Assembly: GCF_000759535.1 (NCBI RefSeq)
Contig: NZ_CP009455.1
Location: 1,054,001-1,118,000, forward strand
Length of the DNA stretch: 64,000 nucleotides
From: Pseudomonas cremoricolorata
GTDB lineage: Bacteria; Pseudomonadota; Gammaproteobacteria; Pseudomonadales; Pseudomonadaceae
Direction: 5' to 3'
The translations under genes and the position numbers were made by a program. Positions 43,143-52,323 of the stretch are shown in pieces (position 1 is the first letter of the stretch; the number at the start of each line of letters is the position of its first letter). The notes beneath the pieces are model-generated. The model worked only from the letters and a program-made list of their open reading frames with translations, was not told the DNA's origin and did not search any database.

Positions 43143-46135
43143 GGCAAGGTCGACAGCGGTACGCGGTACAAGGCGTCGCCCGGTTCGGCATTGCCGAAGC
43201 GCACCCAGTTACCGAGGTCGTTGTGGAAGGTTTCGTAGAGGCTGATCTTCGACTCCAGCTCGTCGATGAAGTCTTCCTGCTCGGCCACCGACAGCGACAG
43301 CCACAGGTCCTGGGTCATGCTCAGCGATTTGCTGCGGTACGGCAGCCCGTCGAGGTATTCACCCAGCACACCACTGGCCGCCAGGTTGGCGCCGTCGCGC
43401 AGGGCGCCAGGGTCGCGGGTCATGTAGGCGCTGGCGCTGGCGATCTCGTTGAAGAAGTCGGCTGGTGAGCTGCGCGTCTTGCGCGCGGCATCGACGATCA
43501 GCTTGAGCGACTGTTGCAGGTCGTTGAGTTGCAACTTGGTGAGCATCACGCACACCTGCAACGCTGGCAGCGCGGGGTTGCTCAGGTCGCGGTCGGCGGT
43601 CCAGGCGCTGACCAGTTGTGGCGCCTGGCTGGCCTGCTGGCGACCGAGAAAATCCATGTGCATGGCATAGCCGATGGCCGCCGACTTGGCCGCCAGGCTC
43701 GGTGCCGCATCGAGCACCGGGGTCGCTTGCGGCTGGCGCTCGCGCACCTGTTGCGCCAGTTCGGCGAAGGTCGTGCCGATCTCGCGCACGCGCTCACCGA
43801 ACAGCTTCACGTCACCGCCAGGCACCGACACGTAGAGGTCGCCGATCTGCGGGTTGCTGTCGGCCGTCAGCACGCGGTACTGCGCCTCGGCGCTGGCATG
43901 GTTGTGCTGCCCGGCCGGGGTGCGCAGGTGCAGGGCGTAGATCTTGATCTGCTTGCTCAGCGCCGCCTGGCGCACTTCGGCTTCGTTCATCTGCGTGCTG
44001 CTGGCAGGATCGCTCTTGCGCAGCGCGCCGGCATCGCTGACCAGCAACACGATGCGCCCGCCATAGCCCGACCAGTCCAGGCCTTCGACCGCCTGCATCA
44101 CGCCAGCGAAGGCGTCTTCGTTGAAGGCATGACTGGACACCGTAGTGGCCTTGACCTCGCGCGCCGCGCGCAGGAAGCGCGCCGGGTCGCGGCCCTGCTG
44201 CAGATCGACCAGGGTCTTGCTCAGATACTGCAACCCCGGTGTGCGCTTGACGCTGTTGCGAAAGCCCACCAGACCAAAGCTGACGTTGTCCAGCTCACCA
44301 CGGGCCTGCAACTGTGCCTGCAGCTCGCTGACGACTTGCTGCACCCGGTCGATGTAAGGCTGCATCGACACCGACGTGTCGACCACCAGCACGATGCCGG
44401 TGCGGAAGGCGTTGTCGGCCGCAGGCGTCTGTGGTTTTTTTGCCGCAGGCGGGTCGGCGCGGGTGCCAGGGTCGATGGAGGCGATGTTGAGCAACTGCAC
44501 CGGCTGGCCGCTGGCATCGAAGCTTTCCCGGTAATCGAAGATCGGCATCAGGTAGAACTGACTGGCCGCAACCGCCTGCCCGGCCGGCTCCAGCGCCATC
44601 ACCTGCGGCACTTGCTCGGGCGCGGTTTGCGCGCTGTGCAGCACCTTCTGCGCCTGGGCCGGGTCATCGAGCAGGTGCTGCACGTCATCCGGCTGGCGCA
44701 GGAACATCAGCGGCGCTCGCCCGGAGCGCTCGGTGAAGGTCAGCACCAGGCTCTGCTTCCAGTCGCTGAGCTGCGCGCCGGCGATCCAGCCTTCGCGCTG
44801 GCCGTCACTGGCGGCGCCGACTTGCAGCCAGGGTTGCCCGTCGACGTTCTTGCGCTGGTACACGTACAGCACCGAGAACGCTGGCACGGCCTTGCCGTCA
44901 CCCGCCTCGGGGCTGCTCAGCAGGCGCGCACCGGGCTTGCTCAGCACGCGCTGGAACAGGGTCTGCTTGCCGGCCATCAGCAGCGGCCGGTCACCTTCGG
45001 CATTGGCCTCGGCAATCACCGGCGACGCTACAGGCTCACTGTCAGGACTCGCCTGCCCCGCCAGCGGCGACCCAGGTTGCAGCCACCAGTAGGCACCGCC
45101 GGCCAGGCCCAGCACCGCCGCCACGGCCAGTGCCAGCAAGGCGTTGCGCGGGGTGCGGGTGGTGGCTGCGGGGGTTGCCGCCAGCACAGGCGCGGGCTCA
45201 ATCGGGGTCGGCGCTGGGGCCGGGCTGACGCTGGCGGGAGGCGGCTCAGCGAGTTCTGCGGCCACCCCGGCCGGGGTCAGTGGCGTCAGCACTTCACCGC
45301 CGAGCAATGGACGAAACACCGTGGCGTCGTCGTCCTGCAACGGCAGGCGGTCGAGCGCCGCCAGCAAGGCGGCGGCATCGCTGAAGCGTTCATCGGCGGA
45401 TTTGGCCAGCAGGCCGCTGAGAATGGCCTGGTAGCGGCCATGCTCGAGCGGCAGCGCCGGCAGTGGCTCGGTCAGGTGCGCCAGCGCGGTCGACAGGGCA
45501 TCGGTGCCGTTGTAGGGCAGCTCGCCGACGAGGATTTCGTACAGCACCACGCCCAGGGCGTAGAGGTCGGCGCGGCCGTCGATTTCCTGCCCGCGCGCCT
45601 GCTCGGGGCTCATGTAGCTGGGGGTACCGACGGCAAAGCCGGCCTGGGTGAATTGCGTGCGGTCGTCCAGCGACTTGGCGATGCCAAAGTCGGACAGCAC
45701 CGCCGTACCGTCGGCGCGGAACAGAATGTTGGCCGGTTTGACGTCGCGGTGCACCAGCCCCTGGGCATGGGCATAGCCCAGCGCCTGGGCGATCTGGCGC
45801 ACGTACAGCAGGCCCTGTTCGGGGTCGAGTCCAGCGGCGATGCGCTCCTTGAGCGTGCCGTTGGGCAAGTACTCCATGGCCATGTAGTACAGCGCGTCGA
45901 CGTTACCGATGTCGTGGATGGTGGCGATGTGGGGGTGCGCCAGCCGGGCCAGGGTGCGGCCTTCGCGCAGGAAGCGCTCGCAGAAGGTCGGGTCCTGGGC
46001 CAGGCTTGCGGCCATCACCTTCAGCGCCACCTTGCGCTGCAACGAGCGCTGGGTCGCCAGGTAGACGCTGGCCATGGCGCCCTGACCGATCTCGCCGTCG
46101 ATGTCGAAGCCTGGAATGTGCATGTCGGCGTTCAT
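43139..46135 (-). CDS. ppkA: PpkA, Ser/Thr protein kinase with von Willebrand A domain
   Basis: 998 residues. The N-terminal kinase (about 8-270) has the G-loop GEIGQGAMASVY, the VALK lysine, HRDVKPANI, DFGIAK and APE-equivalent SPEQARG. After a Pro/Ala-rich stretch there is a membrane span (about 331-353), then a periplasmic part with an SH3-like segment (about 400-470) and a vWA domain (about 595-760) with a MIDAS DTSVS motif. Phosphorylates Fha1 on threonine to switch on H1-type T6SS assembly; dimerisation is promoted by TagQRST. Overlaps pppA and tagT by ATGA on both sides. Confidence 0.93.
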   Translation of the reverse strand: MNADMHIPGFDIDGEIGQGAMASVYLATQRSLQRKVALKVMAASLAQDPTFCERFLREGRTLARLAHPHIATIHDIGNVDALYYMAMEYLPNGTLKERIAAGLDPEQGLLYVRQIAQALGYAHAQGLVHRDVKPANILFRADGTAVLSDFGIAKSLDDRTQFTQAGFAVGTPSYMSPEQARGQEIDGRADLYALGVVLYEILVGELPYNGTDALSTALAHLTEPLPALPLEHGRYQAILSGLLAKSADERFSDAAALLAALDRLPLQDDDATVFRPLLGGEVLTPLTPAGVAAELAEPPPASVSPAPAPTPIEPAPVLAATPAATTRTPRNALLALAVAAVLGLAGGAYWWLQPGSPLAGQASPDSEPVASPVIAEANAEGDRPLLMAGKQTLFQRVLSKPGARLLSSPEAGDGKAVPAFSVLYVYQRKNVDGQPWLQVGAASDGQREGWIAGAQLSDWKQSLVLTFTERSGRAPLMFLRQPDDVQHLLDDPAQAQKVLHSAQTAPEQVPQVMALEPAGQAVAASQFYLMPIFDYRESFDASGQPVQLLNIASIDPGTRADPPAAKKPQTPAADNAFRTGIVLVVDTSVSMQPYIDRVQQVVSELQAQLQARGELDNVSFGLVGFRNSVKRTPGLQYLSKTLVDLQQGRDPARFLRAAREVKATTVSSHAFNEDAFAGVMQAVEGLDWSGYGGRIVLLVSDAGALRKSDPASSTQMNEAEVRQAALSKQIKIYALHLRTPAGQHNHASAEAQYRVLTADSNPQIGDLYVSVPGGDVKLFGERVREIGTTFAELAQQVRERQPQATPVLDAAPSLAAKSAAIGYAMHMDFLGRQQASQAPQLVSAWTADRDLSNPALPALQVCVMLTKLQLNDLQQSLKLIVDAARKTRSSPADFFNEIASASAYMTRDPGALRDGANLAASGVLGEYLDGLPYRSKSLSMTQDLWLSLSVAEQEDFIDELESKISLYETFHNDLGNWVRFGNAEPGDALYRVPLSTLP

Positions 46136-46860
46136 CGTGGTTCACCGGCCTTGATCACGATGGCGGTGATGTTGTCCGGTGCGCCGCGGGTCAGCCCAAG
46201 GTGCACCAGGCTGCGCACCACCTGGTACGGGTCGGGGTGCACCAGCACGTCGGCGATCTCGTGGTCTTCGGCGGTCTTGGTCAGGCCGTCGCTGCACAGC
46301 AGGTAGGTGTCACCGGGCTGCACGGCGATCTCGACCGCCTGCAAGTCCAACTGCGCCTGCACGCCAATCGCCCGGGTGATGATGTTGCCACGCGGGTGCT
46401 CGCGGGCTTCGGCCTCGTTGAGCAGGCCGCTGTCCTGCAGTTCCTGCACGTAGCTGTGGTCGTGGGTCAGGCGAGTCAGGCGCGCGCCGCGCAAGCGGTA
46501 CAGGCGGCTGTCGCCAGCCCACAGCGCCAGGGCCTGATCGTCACAGGCGGTCATGACCACCACGGTGCTGCCCATCAGGCTCACGCCGCGGCGCAGGGTT
46601 TCCTCGCGCACCGCCTGGTTGACCTGAGCGAGCCGGCTGCGCAATGCAGCGCTGCGCTCGGCAAGGCTCTGGCACGCCGGCAGACGGCGCAGGCTGTCGA
46701 CGGTCAGGCTGCTGACGTAATCACCGGCCGCATGCCCACCCATGCCGTCGGCCACGGCCCACAGGCCCTCTGCGGTCAGCTCCAGGCAGGCGTCTTCGTT
46801 GATCCGGCGCACCATGCCGGTGTGGCTGTAACTGGCCGCGGTGTACTGCATGGCGGTCAT
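46132..46860 (-). CDS. pppA: PppA, PP2C-type protein phosphatase
   Basis: 242 residues, equal to P. aeruginosa PppA. PP2C motifs are RRINEDAC (metal Asp), VADGMGGHAAG, the GDSRLYRLR segment, and LLCSDGLTK. Removes phosphate from Fha1, allowing the apparatus to disassemble and reposition. The frame begins at GTG 46866, but ATG at 46860 has AGAGG at good distance and gives an ATGA overlap with the tagF stop, the pattern used repeatedly in this operon. Confidence 0.93.
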   Translation of the reverse strand: MTAMQYTAASYSHTGMVRRINEDACLELTAEGLWAVADGMGGHAAGDYVSSLTVDSLRRLPACQSLAERSAALRSRLAQVNQAVREETLRRGVSLMGSTVVVMTACDDQALALWAGDSRLYRLRGARLTRLTHDHSYVQELQDSGLLNEAEAREHPRGNIITRAIGVQAQLDLQAVEIAVQPGDTYLLCSDGLTKTAEDHEIADVLVHPDPYQVVRSLVHLGLTRGAPDNITAIVIKAGEPR

Positions 46861-47516
46861 CTGCACGGGGCCTCTTTACCCAGAATGAAGGCGCCGAACG
46901 CGTCACTGCGCGGCAGTCCCTGACAGCGCAGCAAGCCCGGAGCGATCTGCGCCGAGCCTTTGCCCCACCACAGGCTCATGCCTGCACACGCACTGTCGGC
47001 CAGAGCCCGAAGACGGTCGTCGGCGTAGCCTTCGGTCAGCCGTTGCAAGCCGCCGAGGCTGACCTGCACAGGCCGCGCGGCAGGTGCTTCGAGCGGCGCC
47101 AGAGCGCTGACCGCAGCGTCGAAGTCCTCGAAGCTCGCCTGGGCTTCGAGGCTTGCCAACAGCAGGCCTTCCGCGGCGTCGAACCAGTCATCCGACGCGC
47201 CGAGCACGGCTGCCAGCGAGGTATCGGCCGGCAATGGCTGGGCCAGGGTCAGGGGGAAATACCGTCCGACCCGGTCGATGCTCGGCATCAGCACGCCCAC
47301 CACCGCCTGCGGCCCGCACAGGCCCGGCGCCAGGGCGAAACGCCATAACGGGCTGACCAGATACGCCGGCAGCCAGGCCTCGCCCAACTGGCGCTGGCTG
47401 GTTTGCACGCCGGCTGCCAGCCACTGGTCCCACGGTTGTACGAAACTGCCCGGCAGGCCGCGGCTGACGAAATCGCCGCGGCAGGCCAGCTTGCCGTAGA
47501 AGCCCACGCTGTTCAT
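46857..47516 (-). CDS. tagF: TagF, T6SS post-translational repressor
   Basis: 219 residues, starting MNSVGFYGKLACRGDFVSR, the conserved N-terminus of the TagF/ImpM family, with PLWRFALAPGLCG and GRYFPLTLA further on. In P. aeruginosa TagF sequesters Fha and represses assembly independently of PpkA. The correct ATG is 47516, overlapping the tssM stop as ATGA; an open frame runs upstream to 47783 inside tssM without similarity. Placed beside pppA, the other negative regulator. Confidence 0.92.
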   Translation of the reverse strand: MNSVGFYGKLACRGDFVSRGLPGSFVQPWDQWLAAGVQTSQRQLGEAWLPAYLVSPLWRFALAPGLCGPQAVVGVLMPSIDRVGRYFPLTLAQPLPADTSLAAVLGASDDWFDAAEGLLLASLEAQASFEDFDAAVSALAPLEAPAARPVQVSLGGLQRLTEGYADDRLRALADSACAGMSLWWGKGSAQIAPGLLRCQGLPRSDAFGAFILGKEAPCR

Positions 47517-50500
47517 AACCGCTCCGGCAGGCTGAAGCCGTTGAGCACGCGGCTGCGGAACGGGTTGAAGGCACTGCTGGCGCGCAGCTCGTACGACACG
47601 CTGAGGCCTTCGACACGCAGACGCAGGTTGAAGCGCTCCGGCGAGTTGCCGGCGACCAGGTCGGCCTGATCGAGCAGGCGGAACCACGCCCACGGCCCTT
47701 CCACGGTCAGCCCCGAGCGGCCACTGGCCGCCGGTGGAGTGATCGCCAGGCGCACCACACCGATGCTGTTGTTGTTCGGCCACTGCACCGCCACCGGGCG
47801 GCTGGGGCCGTGGTCATAGCTGATCTGCTGGCCATCGAGGTCGAGCAGGAACTGTGTGATCGAGGCATCCATCGCCACCGGTTTGAGCTCGAAGCGCACC
47901 AGCGGCTGGGTGCTGCCGGTGTTGCGGAAGAACGCATCGCGGATGCTCGCGGCGCGCTGGAAGGTGCCCAGCACCGAGGCGTTGATACCCAGTTTCTGCG
48001 CAGCGCCCGGCTGCCAGCTCCAGGGGTTGGAGCTGGTGTTGACGTAGGGTTGCAGGTACTTGCGGAAGTAGTTGTCCATCACCCCGCCGACCCCGAAGAA
48101 CTGCCCGAAGTCTTCCAGGGTGGCGTCTTGCGCGCTGCCACGGGCCAGCGGGTAACGCCCGCCCAGCGACTGCCGATAAACCGTCACCACCTCGCTTTTC
48201 CACGCTGCATTGAGCTGGTTGCGCACCCCGCCCATGACCACCGCGTTGGTCGAGCCGACCAGCGAGCCGAGCATGTCCTGCACCAACTGCGGCTGACGCG
48301 CGGCACCGAGGGTGACCCGCTGCGCCGCCGCCTGGGCCTGGTTCTTCGCCTCACCGAGCAGGGCATCGCCACTGGCCCCGACCATCGCGCTGACTTGCAC
48401 GTAGAGGCTGTTGAGGTCACTGAGCAGACCGTCGATGGGCAGCGCTTCGCCCTCACCGCCCTGTACCAGCGCGGCCAGCGGCGCGAAATGTTCGGTGACC
48501 GGGTCGCGGGACGCCGGGCGCTCGGCACCGGCCGCCACCGGCGTATCGCCGAGCAGGCCGCCAAGGCGCTGGCGCAGTTGATCGACGCCGCTGTCCTCGA
48601 CCTTGGCCTTGACCGCATCGAGCTCGCTGGGCTGTTGCAGATCGGTTTCCCGCGCCACGCTCTGCAACAGTTTCTTCAACGGCGACGCCGGGCCTGAGAG
48701 CACCCGCAGCACGTCGGCGGCCTGGCCGACACTGGTTACCGGCGCCACATCGAGGTCGGCCAGCAGCGCGTCCCAGTGGCGAATGTAATCCTGGAAGTAC
48801 AGGTCGCGTACATCATCGGCCAGGCGCTTGGCATCGCCGGCATCGCCCATCTCACGGCCCAGTACCCAGCGTTCTTCGGCAAGGGTGGTGGCTTGGGCCA
48901 GGCTCGCGGCGAGAAACGCCTTGCGGTAACCCTGCACGGTGAACAGGCCCGGCAGTGGCTCGCTCAACGGTTTGCCGCTCTTGCGCCGCAGCACCAGGGC
49001 AGCATCGCGCCCGGCTGTTTCGCTGAGGCTGAGGTCACTGACCCCAGCCGGCAGCGGCTGGCGCTTGACCCGGTCGTAGACGCGCTGGGCCACCGGCAAC
49101 TGCTGCAACTGCTGGCGCATGTCGTCGATCAGGCGTTGGTCGAGGCGGGCATTGGGCGGGCGGCGTTCGAACAACGCGTCCAAGTGCTGTTCCAGGGCCT
49201 CGCGCTGTTCCGGGGCAAGGTCACGGGGCAGCGCGCGCTCCCAGTCGAGCAGTACCCAGGCCTTGATGAAGGCCGGGTCGTAATGCTCGGTGTCAGCCAG
49301 CATCAGGTAGGCCTTGAGGCCTTCGTAGAGGTAATCGGAAGAACCGCCGGCATACAGCTGTTCTTCGATGCGGGTGACCAGCCGTGGGGCGAACACCGCG
49401 ATCAACAGCTTGCGGTAGACGCTGGACGATTCGCTTTCCAGCATATCGCCCTGGTACAGCCCCCAGCCTTCAGCCCACGACGGCGGGTCGTCGGCCAGGT
49501 GGCGCACGGCATCGAGCAGTGGCAGCACCTCGAGCACGCTGCGCTGCGCCGGGCTCAGGGTCTGCACGCTTTTCCCGACCGGCTCGAGACGCTGCTCGAC
49601 CTCGGCGATGTAGGCCTGGTTGGCGCGGTAGCTCAGCGCCCACACGCTGCCCACCAGCAGCAACAGTGCCACGCTCAGGCCCAGTGCAGCGCGGGTCAGC
49701 CAGCGCTGGCGGCGTTCGACCTTGGGGTTGCTGCCGGCCAGGCCGCGCTCGGCGAAGGCCACGTCGCTGAACAGGCGCTGGATGAAATAGCTGCGCCCGC
49801 TGCCGCTCTGGCGCGCCAGCTGCGCGCGATCCAGGCCCATGCTCTGCGCCATGCTGCCGATCAGCCGGTCGATGGGGCTGCCTTCCTGGGTGCCGCTGGT
49901 GAAGTACACGCCGCGCAGCAAGGCGCGGGTCTCGAAGGCATTGGGCTTGAACAGTGCCTCGAGGAACTGCTCGAGGTTGCTGCGCAAGGCGGCGAACTGC
50001 TGCACGAAGCCGTACACCAGATCACGCCGCGCCGGGTCGCGCTCGTGTTGCAGGCGCTCGACCAGGCGCTGATTGAGGCGCTGTTCGAGCAGGCTGAATT
50101 CGCTGCCAAAGCGGCCCAGGGGGCCGGCGCCCTGCTCGCCATCGTCGAGGGCGAAGGTCATGCCCCAGACCTGCGCGCGTTCCTCTTTGCCGAGGTTGTC
50201 GAAGAACTCCATGAAGCCCGGCACCAGGTCGAGCTTGGTCAGCATCAGGTAGATCGGGAAGCGCACGCCAAGGCGTTCGTACAACTCCTGAATGCGGCTG
50301 CGAATGGCTGCGGCGTGGGCTGCGCGTTCGGCCTCACTGCCCAGCAGCAGGTCGGCCAGGCTGATGGCGATGAACGCACCGTCGATGGGCCGCCGCGAGC
50401 GCTGATTGCGCAGCAGGTCGAGAAAGCCCAGCCAGGCGGCTTTGTCGACCTGGGCGTGGCTGTCCTGGGTGGTGTAGCGCCCAGCGGTGTCGAGCAGCAC

Positions 50501-51019
50501 CGCCTGGTCGGTGAACCACCAGTCGCAGTTGCGCGTGCCGCCGACACCGCGCACCGCACCCTCGCCCAGTTGCGCGGCGAGCGGGAAGTGCAGCCCGGAG
50601 TTGACCAGCGCGGTGGTCTTGCCCGACCCCGGTGGCCCGATGATCACGTACCACGGCAGTTGGTACAGGTTGCGCCGCTCGTCGCCGCCCAGGCGCGCCT
50701 TCTTCAGCAGCGCAACCGCCTCGGCCATGCGCTGGCGCAGGGCGCTCAGCTCTTCGGCGGTGGCGACACTGGCAGGGTCCGGCGGGGTATCGGCGGCCAG
50801 GCTGTCGAGCACCTTGGCGGCCTGACGGCGCGCCTGCACCACCTGGTAGATACGCCAGGCCAGCCACAACCCGAACAGCAGGGCAATCAGCGCCGCGCGC
50901 CGCAGCGGGCTGACCAGCACATCGAGCAGCGGGCCGACGAACCAGATGATCAGACTCAGCGCCAGCAGGCCCAGCAAAGGCACCAGCCATCGCGTTACCA
51001 ATCCTACGAACGACTTCAC
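47513..51019 (-). CDS. tssM: TssM (IcmF), T6SS inner-membrane complex protein
   Basis: 1168 residues. Two N-terminal spans (about 10-60), a cytoplasmic NTPase domain with Walker A GPPGSGKTT (about 131-139), a third span near 445-465, and a large periplasmic region ending in the beta-rich C-terminal domain that contacts the TssJ lipoprotein. The GTG start at 51019 overlaps the tssL stop. Forms the envelope-spanning channel with TssL and TssJ. Confidence 0.95.
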   Translation of the reverse strand: MKSFVGLVTRWLVPLLGLLALSLIIWFVGPLLDVLVSPLRRAALIALLFGLWLAWRIYQVVQARRQAAKVLDSLAADTPPDPASVATAEELSALRQRMAEAVALLKKARLGGDERRNLYQLPWYVIIGPPGSGKTTALVNSGLHFPLAAQLGEGAVRGVGGTRNCDWWFTDQAVLLDTAGRYTTQDSHAQVDKAAWLGFLDLLRNQRSRRPIDGAFIAISLADLLLGSEAERAAHAAAIRSRIQELYERLGVRFPIYLMLTKLDLVPGFMEFFDNLGKEERAQVWGMTFALDDGEQGAGPLGRFGSEFSLLEQRLNQRLVERLQHERDPARRDLVYGFVQQFAALRSNLEQFLEALFKPNAFETRALLRGVYFTSGTQEGSPIDRLIGSMAQSMGLDRAQLARQSGSGRSYFIQRLFSDVAFAERGLAGSNPKVERRQRWLTRAALGLSVALLLLVGSVWALSYRANQAYIAEVEQRLEPVGKSVQTLSPAQRSVLEVLPLLDAVRHLADDPPSWAEGWGLYQGDMLESESSSVYRKLLIAVFAPRLVTRIEEQLYAGGSSDYLYEGLKAYLMLADTEHYDPAFIKAWVLLDWERALPRDLAPEQREALEQHLDALFERRPPNARLDQRLIDDMRQQLQQLPVAQRVYDRVKRQPLPAGVSDLSLSETAGRDAALVLRRKSGKPLSEPLPGLFTVQGYRKAFLAASLAQATTLAEERWVLGREMGDAGDAKRLADDVRDLYFQDYIRHWDALLADLDVAPVTSVGQAADVLRVLSGPASPLKKLLQSVARETDLQQPSELDAVKAKVEDSGVDQLRQRLGGLLGDTPVAAGAERPASRDPVTEHFAPLAALVQGGEGEALPIDGLLSDLNSLYVQVSAMVGASGDALLGEAKNQAQAAAQRVTLGAARQPQLVQDMLGSLVGSTNAVVMGGVRNQLNAAWKSEVVTVYRQSLGGRYPLARGSAQDATLEDFGQFFGVGGVMDNYFRKYLQPYVNTSSNPWSWQPGAAQKLGINASVLGTFQRAASIRDAFFRNTGSTQPLVRFELKPVAMDASITQFLLDLDGQQISYDHGPSRPVAVQWPNNNSIGVVRLAITPPAASGRSGLTVEGPWAWFRLLDQADLVAGNSPERFNLRLRVEGLSVSYELRASSAFNPFRSRVLNGFSLPERL

Positions 51020-52317
51020 TCGGCACCCTCCGCCAGAACAGTGATTTCCACCCGACGGTTCTTCGCCCGGCCTTGCGCGGTGGTGTTGGACGCCAGCGGT
51101 TCGGTGTCGCTCAGGCCTTGTGCGGTGAAGCGCTGGGCCTGCCCGGTGCGTGCCGCGAGCAGTTCGCGCACCTGTTCGGCGCGGGCCTGGGACAACGCCC
51201 AGTTGGAGGGGAAGCGCAGTGTGGCGATGGGCTGGTTGTCGCTGTGACCGGTGATACGCACCTCGCCCTTGACCTTGCCGATGGCCTCGGCGATACGCGT
51301 CATCAGCGGCTGGAAATCGCCCTTGATGCTGGCACTGGCGCTGGCGAACAGCTCATCGCCGCGGATGGTCACCACCGAGCGGTCGACGGCATCTTCCACC
51401 GCGACCCGCCCGGCCTTGATGTCCTCGGCGAGGAAACCGGCCAGGCGCGGACGCTCGACCGCCTTGGGCTGCACCACCGGACGATCCATGGCCTGCACCG
51501 GAATCTCACCCAGAGCATGGATGCCGCGGAACACCGGCTCGGCATCGCTGGCCAGTTTCAGGCGCAGGCCGAACAGCACCAGCAGCAGCAATGCCAGGGC
51601 CACTGCCAGGGCGACCCAGGCCGGCAGCCAACGTCCCAGGCGATCGCCTTTGGCGGTCACTCCACGCCAGTGCGGCGACAGCTCGCGCTCGGCCTCGCCA
51701 CGGGCGCTGCGAATCACCGCCGCGGTGCGCTCACGCAGGGCTTCGAGCTGCGCCCGGCCGCCGTTGATGACCCGGTAGCGCCCCTCGAAACCGAGGCTGG
51801 TGCACAGGTACAGCAGCTCCAGCAGGTTGAGCCGCTCGCGCGGGCTTTGCAGGCAGTGTTCGAGCAGCTGGAAGACCTTCTCGCCGCCCCAGGCCTCGTT
51901 GTGCACGGTGATCAGCAGGCTCTGCTTGCCCCAGTCACTGGCGCTGCCCCACGGCGTGCTCAGCACGGCTTCATCGAGCGCGGTACATAGCGCGTAGCGC
52001 GCCAGCAACACTTCGTTGCGCGGCACCCCGGCCGCCTCGGCCTGGGCTTCGAACTGGCGCAGGTAGGCCAGCAACTGCGCGCGCAGGCTGGCCGGCGCCG
52101 GATGGGCCAGGGTGTTGCGCAGCCGCGTGAGCAGGCTCAGCAGCGGCGAGGCGGCCTGCTCCAGCGGGTTCAGGCCCTGGCCCTGACCGGGCGCCAGCGG
52201 CTCGCCGGGCATGCTCAGCGGCGCTGCCGGCGCAGCAGCAGGGGCCGGCGCAGGGCGCCCACCGGGGCGCGGCATGAATTGCGTACGGTCGTTGGCCGAG
52301 GGATCTTCAGGCTGCAT
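51016..52317 (-). CDS. tssL: TssL (DotU) with C-terminal OmpA-like domain
   Basis: 433 residues. The cytoplasmic DotU domain (about 45-220) contains LNPLEQAASPLLSLLTRLR and ALDEAVLSTPWG; one membrane span lies at about 236-255 (WVALAVALALLLLVLF). The periplasmic C-terminus (about 310-430) is OmpA-like and peptidoglycan-binding (RITGHSDNQPIATLRFPSN, SQARAEQVRELLAARTG). This extended form, with its own peptidoglycan anchor, is found in H1-type systems. Six bases separate it from tssK. Confidence 0.95.
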   Translation of the reverse strand: MQPEDPSANDRTQFMPRPGGRPAPAPAAAPAAPLSMPGEPLAPGQGQGLNPLEQAASPLLSLLTRLRNTLAHPAPASLRAQLLAYLRQFEAQAEAAGVPRNEVLLARYALCTALDEAVLSTPWGSASDWGKQSLLITVHNEAWGGEKVFQLLEHCLQSPRERLNLLELLYLCTSLGFEGRYRVINGGRAQLEALRERTAAVIRSARGEAERELSPHWRGVTAKGDRLGRWLPAWVALAVALALLLLVLFGLRLKLASDAEPVFRGIHALGEIPVQAMDRPVVQPKAVERPRLAGFLAEDIKAGRVAVEDAVDRSVVTIRGDELFASASASIKGDFQPLMTRIAEAIGKVKGEVRITGHSDNQPIATLRFPSNWALSQARAEQVRELLAARTGQAQRFTAQGLSDTEPLASNTTAQGRAKNRRVEITVLAEGAE

Positions 52318-52323
52318 CGGCGG

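Noticed and set aside
43514..46306. Open frame of 930 codons antisense to ppkA
   Set aside because: Same third-position GC artefact; no family similarity and no ribosome site, while ppkA has complete kinase motifs.
47517..47783. N-terminal extension of tagF
   Set aside because: The upstream frame lies inside tssM and has no similarity; the family begins at MNSVGFYGKL (47516), which also gives the ATGA overlap.
48776..51247. Open frame of 823 codons antisense to tssM
   Set aside because: Shadow of tssM, which has its Walker motif and membrane spans; the antisense product looks like random GC-rich coding.
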